In this document: piece by piece, positions 17,070-24,920 of the stretch | Layout of the letters: the number at the start of each line of letters is the position of its first letter | Position numbering within the stretch: the stretch's first letter is position 1 | Source: Prochlorococcus marinus str. MIT 9201 | Lineage (GTDB): Bacteria; Cyanobacteriota; Cyanobacteriia; PCC-6307; Cyanobiaceae | Length of the DNA stretch: 61,811 nucleotides | Reading direction: 5' to 3' | Assembly (NCBI RefSeq): GCF_000759955.1 | Contig: NZ_JNAL01000009.1 | Location: 1 to 61,811 of the forward strand | Program-made: the position numbers and the translations under genes | Notes under the pieces: generated by a model | The model's database searches: none | Told to the model about the DNA's origin: nothing | Seen by the model: only the letters and a program-made list of their open reading frames with translations

Positions 17070-17492
17070 CTAAACTTTATTTATTCTTCCTCCATAACAC
17101 CCATTCCCAATTCTGAAAAAACCAGAGGCAGCCTTCAGTAAATCTACGTTATTAGTAATTCTTGATAATTTTGAGGATAAACCTGAAAATAAAACCATGT
17201 TCACTTCATGTGATTTAATTTTTGTTTGATATGGGTGCCATATTTTCCCATCTTTAAGAAGTATCGCTTCACCATTTAATTTGGTTACTCCGTTTTCAAA
17301 GCTCCAGCTTGTAGGTTTATCTTTAATTGGTCTATGGGTATAAAAATTACCCTTAAGATTGCTCTTTGACGAGATTGATCCTTTTAATCCATTTGATCTT
17401 CGTTCTTTTAAAATTATCGAAATACTTGGCACTTCTTCTGAAATTAAAAAGCATTGTATAGGGTGGCTTATCTCAGCTAAAAAGGGATACAA
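17070..17492 (-). CDS. Hypothetical protein, possibly secreted (140 aa)
   Basis: The frame read from TTG 17492 gives 140 residues with no recognised domain. The frame stays open upstream and encodes a hydrophobic stretch (KFYNFIIILYPFLAE) that together with residues 1-6 would form a signal peptide, but no ATG, GTG or TTG precedes it. The start may be an unusual codon or may have been lost. The C-terminal half is rich in Gly, Lys and Asn. Confidence 0.5.
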   Translation of the reverse strand: MYPFLAEISHPIQCFLISEEVPSISIILKERRSNGLKGSISSKSNLKGNFYTHRPIKDKPTSWSFENGVTKLNGEAILLKDGKIWHPYQTKIKSHEVNMVLFSGLSSKLSRITNNVDLLKAASGFFRIGNGCYGGRINKV

Positions 17493-17594
17493 AATTATGA
17501 TGAAATTATAGAATTTTATTTTAAAACAATTTTCAAAAACAAAAGAGTCCTGTTTTTAAAAGTTTTGACTGGGATTAAGACGGCATAGATTCAT

Positions 17595-17690
17595 TTAGTA
17601 ATGCCAAACCAACCGAAATAATCCTCCGCCATAAATAATTCCTATAGAAACTATTACTGGAATAAATAAGGATTTTATTTGACTAGAAAT
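17595..17690 (-). CDS. Micro-protein with one membrane span (31 aa), apparent ATT start
   Basis: The frame between a TAG at 17691-17693 and the TAA at 17595 reads SSQIKSLFIPVIVSIGIIYG and continues with GGLFRLVWHY: one clear hydrophobic helix. Only ATT (17690) is available at the beginning. It overlaps the end of the 52-residue gene, as coupled genes do. It could equally be the C-terminal part of that gene after a frameshift. Confidence 0.3.
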   Translation of the reverse strand: MSSQIKSLFIPVIVSIGIIYGGGLFRLVWHY

Positions 17691-17833
17691 CTACCCATAT
17701 CATTCATAAAAAACCAATTTGCAATTGAAAGATTTAAGAGTACTGTAAGAAAAATGGAGATTATTAAAAACTTTTTTCCCACGCCTGATTGATTAGCATC
17801 TTTTCCCACAACTGAAATTGATTCAAGTTTCAT
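17675..17833 (-). CDS. Small membrane protein (52 aa)
   Basis: ATG 17833 opens a 52-residue frame with a soluble N terminus of about 20 residues and a hydrophobic helix (FLIISIFLTVLLNLSIANWF). No family was recognised. It lies in an otherwise gene-free stretch between the HTH gene and the possibly secreted protein. Confidence 0.5.
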   Translation of the reverse strand: MKLESISVVGKDANQSGVGKKFLIISIFLTVLLNLSIANWFFMNDMGRFLVK

Positions 17834-17899
17834 AAATGAGATGATTTGATTGCTTCTATTTTAGATCTTTTATCAATTTTCAAAATTTGATATCTGCGT

Positions 17900-18139
17900 T
17901 TATGCCTCTATATCTTTTTCAGGATTTTCTATATATTTAGTCATATCGATCTGCCATTGCCTTATTTTATCGATATTAAATAAAACATTGCTTCTGGGTT
18001 TACCAGTAACGTATATCCAATGCTTACCAGCTTCTAATACCTTTGTGCTCTTTAATTCCCAAAGTGATGATGATGAGATTCCTAGTAACTTTGATGCTTC
18101 TGAACTTTTTAAATATCTATCCATAAAAAAAAGGATCAT
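17900..18139 (-). CDS. Excisionase/MerR-like helix-turn-helix protein
   Basis: The 79-residue protein has a winged HTH: YLKSSEASKLLGISSSSLWEL forms the helix-turn-helix, and a wing with WIYVTGKPRSNVLFNIDKI follows. This is the pattern of HTH_17 excisionases and small phage regulators. ATG 18139 has an AGAGGA site upstream; ATG 18124 (MDRYL) is an alternative. It lies between the two tRNA remnants, so a role as recombination directionality factor or regulator of an integrative element is a reasonable inference. No integrase is present in the window. Confidence 0.65.
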   Translation of the reverse strand: MILFFMDRYLKSSEASKLLGISSSSLWELKSTKVLEAGKHWIYVTGKPRSNVLFNIDKIRQWQIDMTKYIENPEKDIEA

Positions 18140-18344
18140 TACTTTCCTCTTAACTCAAATAGATTATCAATCAAGCCAATTGTATATCTCGATTTTGGAG
18201 TATGTAGTAAAGAAATAGCTATAGAGTTTCTGATGATACGAACTTAATCAAAGAAAAAAAACATTAAACAAGAGTAGATTTAACTGATCATGTTTTGGAT
18301 TTTAAAAAAGTCTTATTTTTTCAGTTGATCTATTGTCTCAGAAT

Positions 18345-18557
18345 TTAACAGCATGAACAATCACTTTCAGATTCAGGATGAGAAGATTCCAGGGCATCTG
18401 CGATATCTCTAAGCATATCCGCCACATACCCTGGAGGACATTGAAACTTAGCTATATATTCGACACTTTTCTTAGCCATTTCTGTATATGCGGGAAGGAT
18501 CAAATCAACAATCTGATTCTGAGTCGGTTTCCATTTCGCTTCGCAACTTTCAGTCAT
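18345..18557 (-). CDS. Small hypothetical protein with Cys-rich tail (70 aa)
   Basis: A helical 70-residue protein whose last residues are ESDCSCC, giving three clustered cysteines after an acidic run; two more Cys lie at residues 5 and 40. Metal binding is possible but unproven. It is encoded just inside the second tRNA remnant. Confidence 0.6.
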   Translation of the reverse strand: MTESCEAKWKPTQNQIVDLILPAYTEMAKKSVEYIAKFQCPPGYVADMLRDIADALESSHPESESDCSCC

Positions 18558-18644
18558 TTCTAAACTTAGAATTTCTACAATATATTTTGAACTTCAGCTG
18601 ATATCAAGATCAAAAGATACAGATTTATAAGAACAAGATTTAAG

Positions 18645-18781
18645 TGGACTTAGGGTAAGTTCCAGCATTCCCTAGCAATAATTTGACAGCAACATATGGA
18701 CCGTCTAAATTTATTCTGCACACTGCAGAATTACTGTGCTTCAGGCAATCCTTCTGGTCCACCCCGGCCCACTTTTAAATT
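18645..18781 (+). repeat. tRNA-derived remnant R2, leading block and tRNA-Tyr 3' end
   Basis: This parallels 16155-16293. It contains a perfect inverted repeat TTCTGCA-CAC-TGCAGAA (18714-18730; one mismatch in R1) and ends with CCCCGGCCCACTTTTAAATT, matching the 3' end of tRNA-Tyr and its spacer to tRNA-Thr. Confidence 0.82.
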
Positions 18782-18853
18782 GCCCTTGTAGCTCAGAGCT
18801 AGAGCACTCCCTTGGTAAGGAAGAGGTCTCCGGTTCAAGTCCCGAAGAAGGCA
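18782..18853 (+). pseudogene. Decayed tRNA-Thr copy
   Basis: This 72-base copy of tRNA-Thr (5013-5084) has roughly eight substitutions. The anticodon loop CTTGGTAA is kept, but two acceptor-stem pairs and one T-stem pair are broken and the D arm is altered, so it is unlikely to be functional. It continues directly from R2. Confidence 0.82.
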
Positions 18854-18941
18854 CTTGAGCAATTGAAAAATAAAGCTTAGATCTCATAGGTCAGCATTTT
18901 ATCTAAAATTCAGATATATTTTATAAATCTTTGATTCAGTA

Positions 18942-19133
18942 ATGCCTCTATCTTCATATCGGATGCACAGAATATATATGGCCGCAACCATGAATTATGG
19001 TCTTGGTTCTGATGATCCAGAAGAGTCAGATTACTACAAAAAAATCAGAAAAGAGATATATGATATGAAAAAAGAACCAATTAGAAAAGGGATAATTCTT
19101 AATTGGAATACCTCGAAAGGAATGGATAAATGA
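18942..19133 (+). CDS. Small hypothetical protein (63 aa)
   Basis: A soluble, charged 63-residue protein with no recognised domain (NYGLGSDDPEESDYYKKIRK in the middle). Its TGA stop overlaps the ATG of a tiny downstream frame by three bases, a common coupling arrangement. Confidence 0.5.
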   Translation: MPLSSYRMHRIYMAATMNYGLGSDDPEESDYYKKIRKEIYDMKKEPIRKGIILNWNTSKGMDK

Positions 19134-19216
19134 ATTTAAATGCTTTTTTATTAATTGATGGAAGTCTTATGCTGATCGTTTTGCCTTTGCTGATGATTCT
19201 GAAAGGGAAAAAATAA
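19130..19216 (+). CDS. Possible micro-protein with one membrane span (28 aa)
   Basis: ATG overlaps the previous stop (ATGA). The frame encodes a Leu/Ile-rich helix (LMLIVLPLLMIL) ending in GKK. It is very short, so chance is not excluded. Confidence 0.3.
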   Translation: MNLNAFLLIDGSLMLIVLPLLMILKGKK

Positions 19217-19359
19217 TTAAAATTTGAAAGGATTTTAACCATATTCAAGTTAAATCGTTGATCCTTTATCCGTATATGAGAGTACTTCAACCCGTACATA
19301 TTTATTGGTCGGATAGCTTGTCTACCTAGTTAGAACATAATTGTAATCGTCAAGAGTAA

Positions 19360-19491
19360 ATGTCTACCAAATCCACACTAAAAGAAGAACACAAATTTGA
19401 TGAACGATCAGAAGAAGAGCTTTTTGAGGAAGAAATCAGGAATCAGCAAACATTGGACAGTCTTGTTGCATCTGATAAAAATTGGAGCTAA
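19360..19491 (+). CDS. Acidic micro-protein (43 aa)
   Basis: ATG 19360 opens a 43-residue acidic frame (DERSEEELFEEEIRNQQ in the middle). It is soluble and probably helical. No family was recognised. It lies in a run of short plus-strand frames after the decayed tRNA. Confidence 0.45.
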   Translation: MSTKSTLKEEHKFDERSEEELFEEEIRNQQTLDSLVASDKNWS

Positions 19492-19518
19492 TCAAATCTT
19501 ATTTATTAGTAGATAGTT

Positions 19519-19704
19519 ATGAACTTAAAAAAATCACCGTTTTCAATTTTGAACAAAAAGAGAAAAGAAATTGACTATATCAAAGGAATTTACAAAAGAA
19601 AAATACAATCTGAAATTGAATCTTACAAAGATCCCGAAGATGAAGAGATAAGAGATACCTTCCGAGCTCAAGATGTATTGATGCTTGATAGGATTTCAAT
19701 TTAG
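19519..19704 (+). CDS. Small hypothetical protein (61 aa)
   Basis: A 61-residue charged, helical protein with a clean ATG and no recognised domain (KKRKEIDYIKGIYKRKIQSE in the middle). It is preferred over the overlapping minus-strand frame, which is almost only Lys/Arg and low-complexity. Confidence 0.5.
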   Translation: MNLKKSPFSILNKKRKEIDYIKGIYKRKIQSEIESYKDPEDEEIRDTFRAQDVLMLDRISI

Positions 19705-19816
19705 TTGATCTTTCTTTTTTTCTTCTTTTTATCTTTCTTTTTCTATACCTTCTCATAAAACTAATCAACTTTTTATTCAATACTGTCCAGCTTATTTGAG
19801 CGTTATTTTATATCTT

Positions 19817-20029
19817 CTACTTTTTCTTCACGAGTTTAATCTCCTTGGCGGGGCCCTAGAACTGCCCAGTAATATCTGACACTTTAAAAAACTTGGGAAT
19901 CACATATCCCATATTTTTAAGATGAAATAAAGCGGCGGAACCGACTTCATATGCCTCTCCCAAATAGATCTTATCCGACCCGCATGCAGTGATAAAAAAA
20001 AAAAAGACAGCTAGGTTAATTAGCTTCTT
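19817..20029 (-). pseudogene. Remnant of a small lipoprotein gene
   Basis: The minus-strand frame reads KKLINLAVFFFFITACGSDK, a lipoprotein signal with a lipobox Cys. It then reads GSAALFHLKNMGYVIPKFFK, and VSDITGQF, a TAG stop (19856-19858), GPAKEIKLVKKK and a final stop. No start codon precedes it (a TGA lies immediately upstream), and the signal region includes a run of 12 T. The G+C-rich patches suggest recent decay. I read it as a dying gene; the original function is unknown. Confidence 0.5.
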
Positions 20030-20114
20030 TCAGTACCAAAATTTCTTCTAAAAGAGCTATGTACTGATACATCTTCCCATCCTTGATTGTGAAGTAGGGA
20101 TGGATAGAAACCAT
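20016..20114 (-). pseudogene. Truncated start of a monooxygenase-like (ABM/EthD-type) gene
   Basis: From ATG 20114 the frame reads VSIHPYFTIKDGKMYQYIAL and ends after about 32 residues. The opening resembles antibiotic-biosynthesis-monooxygenase-type dimeric domains (hydrophobic strand, then KDGKM...Y..LL), which normally run to about 95 residues. The rest is missing and the lipoprotein remnant follows at once. The family call is by eye and uncertain. Confidence 0.35.
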
Positions 20115-20273
20115 GGTTTTAGGTAGAAACATGAATTTATAAATATTTCTCCTATCTTTTTTGCAACAAATTTTTATGAACAAGATAAGAATATGGATTA
20201 TCAATAAATTAAGAATTTAAATTTTGGTATCACATGTACCGTTTATATCTTTTTTGGCAGCTATTAATTGGAT

Positions 20274-20456
20274 ATGAGTTATTTTGCTGAACCTAACCAT
20301 ATTGAATATGATGCATGGTTCGATGAAAATATCGACCCATTAGATCTTGTGAATTACTCAGATGAAAAGGAGTTCAGTGATTCGGTACACTTTAAGTTCC
20401 ACAAGATGTCCACAAGAAATTTAACAATTGGTTCTTCTGATAATTTTCACTGGTAA
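20274..20456 (+). CDS. Small hypothetical protein (60 aa)
   Basis: ATG 20274 is preferred to the TTG six bases upstream. The product is an acidic, aromatic-rich 60-residue protein (EPNHIEYDAWFDENIDPLDL). No family was recognised. Confidence 0.5.
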   Translation: MSYFAEPNHIEYDAWFDENIDPLDLVNYSDEKEFSDSVHFKFHKMSTRNLTIGSSDNFHW

Positions 20457-20492
20457 GTAAAAGATTTTTCACTATATAAATATTTATGAATC

Positions 20493-20912
20493 TTACGCAG
20501 AATATGTTCCATCACTCTCTCTTCTTGCCTGAGCCAATACAATTTCATCTAAAACTTTTTTAATGATGTAAGAACTTTTTTTACCAAAGCATTTTTCTTT
20601 TTTAATACTCTCAAAATCATTTGGGATTAAATCATTATGTTCACAACAATCGCATTTAATATCAATTTTCTTACCTCTGAAAACCTCCAAAGCTCTAGAA
20701 AAAATCCATTGCTGAACTGAAATACTTTCCCAACTATCAAAATTCGACCATTCATCAAAATTCCTATTTAGGATGACTTTTAATCCATCAACCTGATTTA
20801 CATATACTAGGTATGAATTTTTTCTTGATTCATCTTTAATTCCAATAGTTCTGATAGATTCATGATTCATCTTTAATTCCAATAGTTCTGATAGATTCTC
20901 GATTAATTCCAC
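20493..20912 (-). CDS. Hypothetical protein whose start is reshaped by a 37-bp duplication
   Basis: The frame from GTG 20912 gives 139 residues; ATG 20870 gives 125. A CDCCEHND cluster near residues 87-94 could bind metal. The first 25 codons span a tandem repeat of period 37 (20827-20863 and 20864-20898), so the two copies are read in different frames. The ATG at 20870 is created at the repeat junction region. No domain was recognised. Confidence 0.55.
   Translation of the reverse strand: MELIENLSELLELKMNHESIRTIGIKDESRKNSYLVYVNQVDGLKVILNRNFDEWSNFDSWESISVQQWIFSRALEVFRGKKIDIKCDCCEHNDLIPNDFESIKKEKCFGKKSSYIIKKVLDEIVLAQARRESDGTYSA
20827..20898. repeat. 37-bp tandem duplication
   Basis: GATTCATCTTTAATTCCAAT and the following 17 bases are repeated exactly for 35 of 37 positions, once. 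The period is not a multiple of three, so the coding frame of the overlapping gene changes across it. Confidence 0.9.
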
Positions 20913-20977
20913 ATAGATTGATTAAGTAGACCTATAAATCTAAAGGGAAATTTCTAAAAATATAAACGAAAAATATC

Positions 20978-21445
20978 TTACATAAGATCATTAATTGCTT
21001 TATCTAATCTAGAAATATGATTTGTATTTCTTAGCAATTCAAAATCCTTAAAATCAAATCCAGGACCAACACAACAACTCACCAAAGAAAATTCTCCTTT
21101 ACTTTTTGCTGCTTGCCAGTAACCAGATGGAATCATTTCTACTGGATTATTAGAATCTAAAATTAAATTTCTTATTAACTTATTATCATTATCAAGGCAC
21201 CATAAATTCAGGGGATCACCTCTTAGATAAATCCAAATTTCATCTGCATTTTTTACTCTATGCCAGGCACTTTTTGCATCTCTCTCCAAAAGATAATAAA
21301 TTCCCGTAATAAAGTTTCTAATTTGGCCGTCTTCCCTTATTAGAGAATTTTTACTCCTTACTATCTCTCTAAACCATCCACCTTCAGGATGAGGAGATAA
21401 ATTAAATTGATTAATTATTTCTACTTTTTTTTGGGTAGGCTTCAT
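20978..21445 (-). CDS. Cupin-fold DUF985 family protein
   Basis: The 155-residue protein shows the DUF985/cupin_5 pattern: SPHPEGGWFREI, then FITGIYYLLERDAKSAWHRV, ADEIWIYLRGDPL, and IPSGYWQAAKSKGEFSLVSC with GPGF. It forms a beta-barrel; no catalytic role is established. The His/Glu residues of a usual cupin metal site are only partly present. The length is normal. Confidence 0.88.
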   Translation of the reverse strand: MKPTQKKVEIINQFNLSPHPEGGWFREIVRSKNSLIREDGQIRNFITGIYYLLERDAKSAWHRVKNADEIWIYLRGDPLNLWCLDNDNKLIRNLILDSNNPVEMIPSGYWQAAKSKGEFSLVSCCVGPGFDFKDFELLRNTNHISRLDKAINDLM

Positions 21446-21529
21446 TACACAAAAATATCTTTAAAAATTCATCTTTCAAGGAATAGAAACCTGAAATTAA
21501 ATCAAAATGAAATTTAGTCTCCTAAAAAC

Positions 21530-21673
21530 TTAAGCACAAATAACTGACAAATCTACAAAATTTTTATTTTCATCTGCCAGTTCAGTAATGATTCTATTTA
21601 GCCATTCAGAGGTCGTTTCACAATAACCTACATTTAAAATTGTTTTTTGATTTGCTGTTTCTTCTTTCTTCAT
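21530..21673 (-). CDS. Micro-protein (47 aa)
   Basis: ATG 21673 opens a 47-residue soluble frame (YCETTSEWLNRIITELADEN) with a normal codon pattern. No family was recognised. It fills the gap between the cupin gene and the next plus-strand gene. Confidence 0.45.
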   Translation of the reverse strand: MKKEETANQKTILNVGYCETTSEWLNRIITELADENKNFVDLSVICA

Positions 21674-21855
21674 AGTTAGGGTATTTTTATTTAAATTAAT
21701 CTCTAATTAGATCTATGTGAATAAGTCTTAATTACTATCTATTCCAAAAAGTTGTATTTTATACATATTTAAAAACTGCTAGTAAAAAAATAAAATTAAA
21801 TCATTGACAAGAAAATCTATAAGAGTAAGAGTAGAAAAAATTTATTATTTAACCT

Positions 21856-22041
21856 ATGAATAACATCAAGATTGAGGAATTGATGAAAGTAAGGTTCGAC
21901 GGTATAGCGAATAGAATTGGGCAATTAAGCAAAAGGGAAAGTGAATCTTTATTGCTTGAGCATCTTGAGTGGTTGGAAGGGGGATGGGAGTCAGAAGAAA
22001 TCTTATTTTTAAAAAAGCCCTACAGAAAATGGTGGTTCTAA
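21856..22041 (+). CDS. Small hypothetical protein (61 aa)
   Basis: A helical 61-residue protein (LSKRESESLLLEHLEWLEGG) ending RKWWF, with no recognised domain. A TTGACA-containing segment lies about 50 bases upstream. It converges with thiD, stopping 18 bases from the thiD stop. Confidence 0.55.
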   Translation: MNNIKIEELMKVRFDGIANRIGQLSKRESESLLLEHLEWLEGGWESEEILFLKKPYRKWWF

Positions 22042-22059
22042 CTCAACTTCTATGAATAA

Positions 22060-22839
22060 TTAATGATGGCCTAAGGGACCAGGTCCAGATCCTATTTTAT
22101 AAGAATTTTCTAAAGATTTCTCAACAAACAATTTTGCTTTTTGTATAGAATCAAGTAGATCCAAACCTAAAGCTTTGTAACCACAAATAGCAGCACTCAA
22201 AGTACAGCCGCTACCATGAGTATTTTGTGTATTAATAAAATTATTAAAGAGCCACTCTTTTCTACCATTTGAGTCAAGAAAAAAATCCTTCCCTTTCATA
22301 TCTTTCAAACCGCCACCTTTTATAAGTACCGCTTTAGATCCAAGACCAATAATATTTCTAGCAGAATTTTCGATATCTTCTTCACTAATTATTTCTAAAC
22401 CAGAAAGTAGATTTGCTTCATAAATATTTGGAGTTACCAAATCCGCAATTGGTAATAAGAGCTTTTTATAAGCATTAATCGCAGAATCTTCCAGCAATTT
22501 AGAACCAGTTCTTGTAACCATTACTGGGTCAATAATTTTGGTAATTTTATAGTTATTTAATTTTGAAGCAGTATCATTAATTATTCTTTCATTTAATAAC
22601 ATTCCAGTTTTTAAGGCATCAATACCAAAATCAGCAAACAAAGTATCTAGCTGACTTAATAAAGTATTCTTCTCGACTGGTTCTACGCATGAAACCTCCC
22701 TACTATTTTGTGCAGTAATACATGTAATAACAGAACATCCATGTACTTTAAGGGCCATAAAAGTTCTCAAGTCAGCCTGAATACCTGCTCCACCGCCGGA
22801 GTCACTACCGCCTATTGAAAGTGCAATTTTAGAGTACAT
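22060..22839 (-). CDS. thiD: Hydroxymethylpyrimidine/phosphomethylpyrimidine kinase
   Basis: ThiD phosphorylates 4-amino-5-hydroxymethyl-2-methylpyrimidine and its monophosphate for thiamin synthesis. The 259-residue protein has the ribokinase-like SIGGSDSGGGAGIQADL opening, DPVMVTRTGSKLL, TPNIYEANLL and the anion-hole NTHGSGCTLSAAI near residue 210. It lies 51 bases after tenA on the same strand, so together they form a pyrimidine salvage unit. Confidence 0.95.
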   Translation of the reverse strand: MYSKIALSIGGSDSGGGAGIQADLRTFMALKVHGCSVITCITAQNSREVSCVEPVEKNTLLSQLDTLFADFGIDALKTGMLLNERIINDTASKLNNYKITKIIDPVMVTRTGSKLLEDSAINAYKKLLLPIADLVTPNIYEANLLSGLEIISEEDIENSARNIIGLGSKAVLIKGGGLKDMKGKDFFLDSNGRKEWLFNNFINTQNTHGSGCTLSAAICGYKALGLDLLDSIQKAKLFVEKSLENSYKIGSGPGPLGHH

Positions 22840-22890
22840 GGTTTAACAAACTAGACATTATAAGTATCATAAAAGTATTCTAAATTTAAA

Positions 22891-23514
22891 TTAGAAATCT
22901 GAATATGCATTAAAAAAATTTAACTCTAATTCCATTGCTCTTTTGTATAAATATTTTGCTTGATTAATATCATAAGTTTCTTTATTGGTCTCTATGAGAT
23001 TTTCGAGTGAATTTGCTAAATTTTCAAAGTTCTCATCAGAGTAAGTAATTATCCATTCTTTATATGTAATGTCAAAATCATCCTTATACAAACTTTTTCC
23101 TATCCAAGAATAAAGTCGCATACATGGAGTCATTGCAAACATTATTTCAACAGAGCTAAGTCTCTGGGAAGTATCATCAAGGAAATCTGTATAATTTTTA
23201 GTAGCTTTTTTTATATAGTTATTAGATAAATCAATATCCCATTCTTTAGCATAAGCTTCATGAAGTATTAATTCTTCTGAAACTCCCATTAAAAGTTCAC
23301 TCAACTTCCTTATTGAATACTTATCTTTTGATTTAGACACTGCAAGACCATATGCCTTAGCAAAAGTCTCTAGAAAGAAATAATCCTGAGCTATATATTC
23401 TTGAAATATATTTTTAGGGAGACTTCCATTCTTTAAACCTTGAACAAATTTTGTGTTTAAACTTTGTAAAGCAATATCATAATTATCCTGCCAAAGTTTT
23501 TTTGTAATTGACAT
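22891..23514 (-). CDS. tenA: TenA family aminopyrimidine aminohydrolase (thiaminase II)
   Basis: TenA hydrolyses aminopyrimidines derived from degraded thiamin so that the pyrimidine can be reused. The 207-residue protein keeps the family's YIAQDYFFLETFAKAYG segment, the MTPCMRLYSWIG stretch with the catalytic Cys near 135, and a C-terminal ELELNFFNAY helix carrying the conserved Glu. It is paired with thiD downstream. Confidence 0.9.
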   Translation of the reverse strand: MSITKKLWQDNYDIALQSLNTKFVQGLKNGSLPKNIFQEYIAQDYFFLETFAKAYGLAVSKSKDKYSIRKLSELLMGVSEELILHEAYAKEWDIDLSNNYIKKATKNYTDFLDDTSQRLSSVEIMFAMTPCMRLYSWIGKSLYKDDFDITYKEWIITYSDENFENLANSLENLIETNKETYDINQAKYLYKRAMELELNFFNAYSDF

Positions 23515-23739
23515 AAATACTTGTTGAAAAGTTAAAATTTTTTTCTTCCTTAAATTTTAATATCTAAGAGATTATTTTTAAATTACTCAATTTAAAAGTG
23601 TTTCATAAAATTTTCGATTACGTTTTGTTAAAAGATATCTCTTTAATAATAGAAAATTTTATCTGGTATCAATCCTTAAAACTTGAAAATAGAAATTTAT
23701 TAAATTCCAATATTAAATAGCATTATTTTTTTATCCATT

Positions 23740-23856
23740 TTATTTTAATCCTGATAATTTTTTGGAGTCATTGAATAAAACTTTTTTTAAACCTAAAAAA
23801 TATAAACAAATCCCTACAAAACTTAAAATAAAATCAACATAAAGATATTGAGTCAT
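23740..23856 (-). CDS. Micro-protein with one membrane span (38 aa)
   Basis: ATG 23856 opens a frame with one helix (YVDFILSFVGICLYFLGLKK) and a short polar tail. It is the only candidate gene in the 600-base gap between tenA and the DUF2834 gene. Confidence 0.45.
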   Translation of the reverse strand: MTQYLYVDFILSFVGICLYFLGLKKVLFNDSKKLSGLK

Positions 23857-24117
23857 AGTAATTTAATCTTTATTTATTTATAGCTGATTAGGAAAACTCT
23901 AGATGTGATTAATTAAACCCAAAAGCAAAAAATAATTATCAATAACAGAGTAAATTTGCACATATATATGGATTATTTTGAATACTTTTAAATATCAAAT
24001 ATCTCAAAATCAATGCATTAGTTTTATAAATATGCATTGAGTAAATTTTTCTTAAAAAATTTATATTATTTTATACATCAAAAGATTTCAATATTAGCTA
24101 TATGTATATAAAAAACT
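23857..24117. other. Non-coding, very AT-rich gap
   Basis: Together with 23515-23739 this stretch shows no further coding frame, RNA fold or repeat that I can support. Promoters for the divergent genes must lie here. Confidence 0.5.
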
Positions 24118-24489
24118 ATGTGGTCTAAGATCAGGCTTGCCATTTACGGAACTACTGCCTTAGCGGGAATTGTATGGCCATTTTATTTTATTATTCAGTT
24201 TATTAATCTAGTTAGAAATGGAAACATACAAGGATCCGCTATAGATATAGGAAACGCCTTTTTTGATGATGCATGGATAACTCCTACATCAGGATTTATA
24301 TCCGCTGATACAGCGGTTCTTTTGATAGCTATTTTTGTTTTTTATGCTGCTGAAGGGAGGAGATTAAAATTACGTTTGTGGGGTATTTATTTCCCGCTAA
24401 CATTTATTATTTCGCTTGCTTTTTCATTTGGGGCATTTATGTTTATTCGTGAACTTGAAACTAATAAAAAATTAAATGAAACTAATTGA
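24118..24489 (+). CDS. DUF2834 membrane protein
   Basis: The 123-residue protein has three to four membrane spans and the DUF2834 pattern: GNAFFDDAWITPTSGFISADTAV in the middle (quoted in part), a following helix, and an EGRRLKLRLWG basic loop before the last span. The function is unknown. It overlaps the next gene by 14 bases and lies upstream of the photolyase on the same strand, so a light- or stress-related operon is possible. Confidence 0.8.
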   Translation: MWSKIRLAIYGTTALAGIVWPFYFIIQFINLVRNGNIQGSAIDIGNAFFDDAWITPTSGFISADTAVLLIAIFVFYAAEGRRLKLRLWGIYFPLTFIISLAFSFGAFMFIRELETNKKLNETN

Positions 24490-24859
24490 CAATTTCGTAG
24501 AAAAATTCCACAATGATGTTCTTCCTACCCCAGAAAAATGCTTTTTATTGGAAGAAGGAGATGAACTATACATAAATAAATGGATAAAAAATGGAAAAAT
24601 TAATGGGAAAATGAAACATATATTTGAATGGATTGAAAAAAAATATTTATCTAATAAGAAGCAATTAGAGAAAACTGATAAAAAAAAGTTTGATGAATTA
24701 ATAAGAAGATTTTATTTGAAAAATTGGAGGATTATCTTATTAATGTGTAATTACCAAACTAAATATAGATATTATTCAAAAGTTATAAATTCAATTAAAG
24801 ATAAAAGTTTTCCTGAAATGAAAAATAAAGATTTTCTGAAATTATTTGAAAATAATTAG
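24476..24859 (+). CDS. Hypothetical protein (127 aa)
   Basis: A soluble, lysine-rich, helical protein without a recognised domain (ILLMCNYQTKYRYYSKVINS in the C-terminal half). It overlaps the DUF2834 gene by 14 bases and precedes the photolyase by 61 bases, suggesting a three-gene transcript. Confidence 0.6.
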   Translation: MKLIDNFVEKFHNDVLPTPEKCFLLEEGDELYINKWIKNGKINGKMKHIFEWIEKKYLSNKKQLEKTDKKKFDELIRRFYLKNWRIILLMCNYQTKYRYYSKVINSIKDKSFPEMKNKDFLKLFENN

Positions 24860-24920
24860 TTATTTAATGAATTTATGTACAAATTAAAAATTTGTTTTTT
24901 AGTATAAAACAAAAAAATCA

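Noticed and set aside
19580-19780. Minus-strand Lys/Arg-rich frame of 66 codons
   Set aside because: It is low-complexity antisense of the more protein-like plus-strand gene at 19519-19704.
5085-24000. Integrase, transposase or insertion sequence in the accessory region
   Set aside because: No frame shows tyrosine-recombinase or DDE motifs, and no terminal inverted repeats of an IS were found; only an excisionase-like protein and tRNA remnants are present.
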